From an uncultured Pelagibacteraceae bacterium (GTDB taxonomy: Bacteria > Pseudomonadota > Alphaproteobacteria > Pelagibacterales > Pelagibacteraceae), in contig CACFUX010000003.1 in the NCBI GenBank assembly GCA_902569615.1, positions 1-59,381 of the forward strand: a stretch of 59,381 bases of DNA, given 5' to 3'. Made by a program: the position numbers and the translations under genes. The number at the start of each line of letters is the position of its first letter. Positions within the stretch are counted from its first letter, which is position 1. The notes beneath the pieces are model-generated. The model saw nothing but the letters and a program-made list of their open reading frames with translations, made no database searches and was not told the origin of the DNA. Shown piece after piece: positions 58,315 through 59,381 of the stretch.

Positions 58315-59381
58315 ATGAATTTTAAGCTAAGTAAAATAATCCCACAATTAGTTACATTATTAGCAGTAATTTTGATTTTTGGTTTTTTAACCTATAACGC
58401 ACAAGTTAATATGGATAATAGGGGTATTGAGTTTGGTTTTGGTTTTTTAACTCAAGAATCTTCCTTTGATGTTCAATTTTCATTAATTGATTACGACGGA
58501 TCACATTCTTATGCTAGAGCATATTTAGTAGGATTGTTAAATACTCTTTTAGTAGCATTTATAGGAATAATATTATCAACAATTTTAGGAGTAATAGTTG
58601 GCATAGCACGTCTTTCACCAAACTATTTAATTGAAAGAACAGCAGCCTGGTATGTAGAATTTTTTAGAAATATTCCTTTACTATTACAGATATTTTTTTG
58701 GTATTTTGCTGCTCTCAGAGCATTACCTTTGCCACAAGATACAGAACCAATGTTTGGAGTTTTTTTCTTAACAATTAAAGGTTTATTTGTACCTAGATTT
58801 GTTTGGGAAAATTTAGATATATTTTTTTATTCTATAATTGCGGCAATAATTTCCATTATAGTAATTAGAAACTATGCAAGAAAATTACAAGAAAACGAAG
58901 GAAAACAACTACCAGTATTTTATATTTCAATAGGCTTATTTATAATTTTACCATTATTAACTTTTTTAGTGGGTGGTGTTTCATTAAATTTTTCAATTCC
59001 CGAATTGGAACAAATGTCAAATACTTCATTTAAATATAAAGGTGGACTTGGTATACCCCCTGAGCTTATAGCATTAACTCTTGCTTTAGGTCTATATACA
59101 GCAACATTTATCGCTGAATGTGTTAGAGCTGGTATACAAGGTATTAGCAAAGGTCAAAAAGAAGCTGCAGCTTCTATAGGCTTAACACCTAACCAAATAT
59201 TAAAATTAGTGATTATGCCTCAAGCTTTAAGAATTATAATTCCACCTACTACTAACCAATATTTAAATTTAACAAAAAACTCTTCTCTTGCTGCAGCTAT
59301 AGCTTACCCAGATCTAGTTTTAATTTTTGCAGGTACTGCGTTAATGCAAACTGGAAGAGCAATCGAAATAGTTTCTATAAC
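58315..59381 (+). CDS. aapQ: General L-amino-acid ABC transporter permease, partial at window end
   Basis: The frame from the ATG at 58315 is open to the window end (355 complete codons, no stop seen). An N-terminal helix (about 10-28) and the family segment SYARAYLVGLLNTLLVAFIG (about 73-92) are followed by FFRNIPLLLQIFFWYF. The permease EAA loop, EAAASIGLTPNQILKLVIMPQALR, starts near residue 283, with YLNLTKNSSLAAAIAYPDL after it. This matches AapQ/BztB, expected to be about 400 residues, so only the end is missing. It forms the inner-membrane channel with AapM, presumably the next gene. Confidence 0.93.
   Translation, partial: MNFKLSKIIPQLVTLLAVILIFGFLTYNAQVNMDNRGIEFGFGFLTQESSFDVQFSLIDYDGSHSYARAYLVGLLNTLLVAFIGIILSTILGVIVGIARLSPNYLIERTAAWYVEFFRNIPLLLQIFFWYFAALRALPLPQDTEPMFGVFFLTIKGLFVPRFVWENLDIFFYSIIAAIISIIVIRNYARKLQENEGKQLPVFYISIGLFIILPLLTFLVGGVSLNFSIPELEQMSNTSFKYKGGLGIPPELIALTLALGLYTATFIAECVRAGIQGISKGQKEAAASIGLTPNQILKLVIMPQALRIIIPPTTNQYLNLTKNSSLAAAIAYPDLVLIFAGTALMQTGRAIEIVSI

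Overview
The window is a continuous piece of an AT-rich, tightly packed alphaproteobacterial chromosome. Very high A+T, Lys/Asn/Ile-rich proteins, gaps mostly of 0-10 bp, frequent ATGA/TAATG stop-start overlaps and protein-level character all point to the SAR11 clade (Candidatus Pelagibacter and relatives). That assignment is an inference from composition, gene order and family features, not from a database search. I see no CRISPR array, insertion sequence, prophage or toxin-type island. Nearly all of it is core housekeeping DNA, and the points of interest are small: a broken gene, RNA leaders, operator sites and genes missing from conserved neighbourhoods.

Layout. (1) 1-185: the minus-strand tRNA-Asp, cut by the window edge, directly abuts a 3' remnant of nuoA. 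(2) 189-13683: nuoBCDEFGHIJKLMN, the proton-pumping NADH:quinone oxidoreductase, as one overlapping plus-strand run. (3) 13683-23272: birA, coaX, RNase J, proS, lolC, lolD and dnaE, still co-directional. (4) 23282-35074: a promoter and structured leader, then rpsB-tsf-frr-uppS-cdsA-dxr-bamA-skp-fabZ-lpxD-lpxA-lpxI-lpxB. This run joins translation, isoprenoid/undecaprenyl and phospholipid synthesis, outer-membrane assembly and lipid A synthesis. (5) 35054-42467, minus strand: ppiD-like, trpE, trpG, trpD, trpC, lexA (with its own LexA box) and gltX. (6) 42524-48982, plus strand: tpiA, secG, pyrG, kdsA, eno, ftsB, lipA and a Coq10/RatA-like gene. (7) 48965-51025, minus strand: ispDF, pgpA, cinA/pncC. 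(8) 51063-56976, plus strand: ntrY-ntrX, then trkA and a trkH interrupted by an in-frame TAA. (9) 57003-59381: tRNA-Arg(TCT), then the start of a general L-amino-acid ABC transporter: aapJ with a hairpin-bearing leader, a strong terminator, and aapQ cut by the window end.

The genes cooperate in a few large jobs: respiration (nuo), envelope biogenesis (lpx, bamA, skp, lol, kdsA, uppS, cdsA, pgpA), isoprenoids (dxr, ispDF), tryptophan synthesis (trpEGDC), translation (rpsB, tsf, frr, proS, gltX), replication and repair (dnaE, lexA), and potassium and amino-acid uptake (trk, aap). Several genes usual in alphaproteobacterial versions of these neighbourhoods are absent here (pyrH, rseP, moaC/moeA, comEC, pdh), which fits genome streamlining. 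I did not find an evident new multi-gene system. The best leads are the split trkH, the nuoA/tRNA-Asp junction and the rpsB leader pseudoknot.
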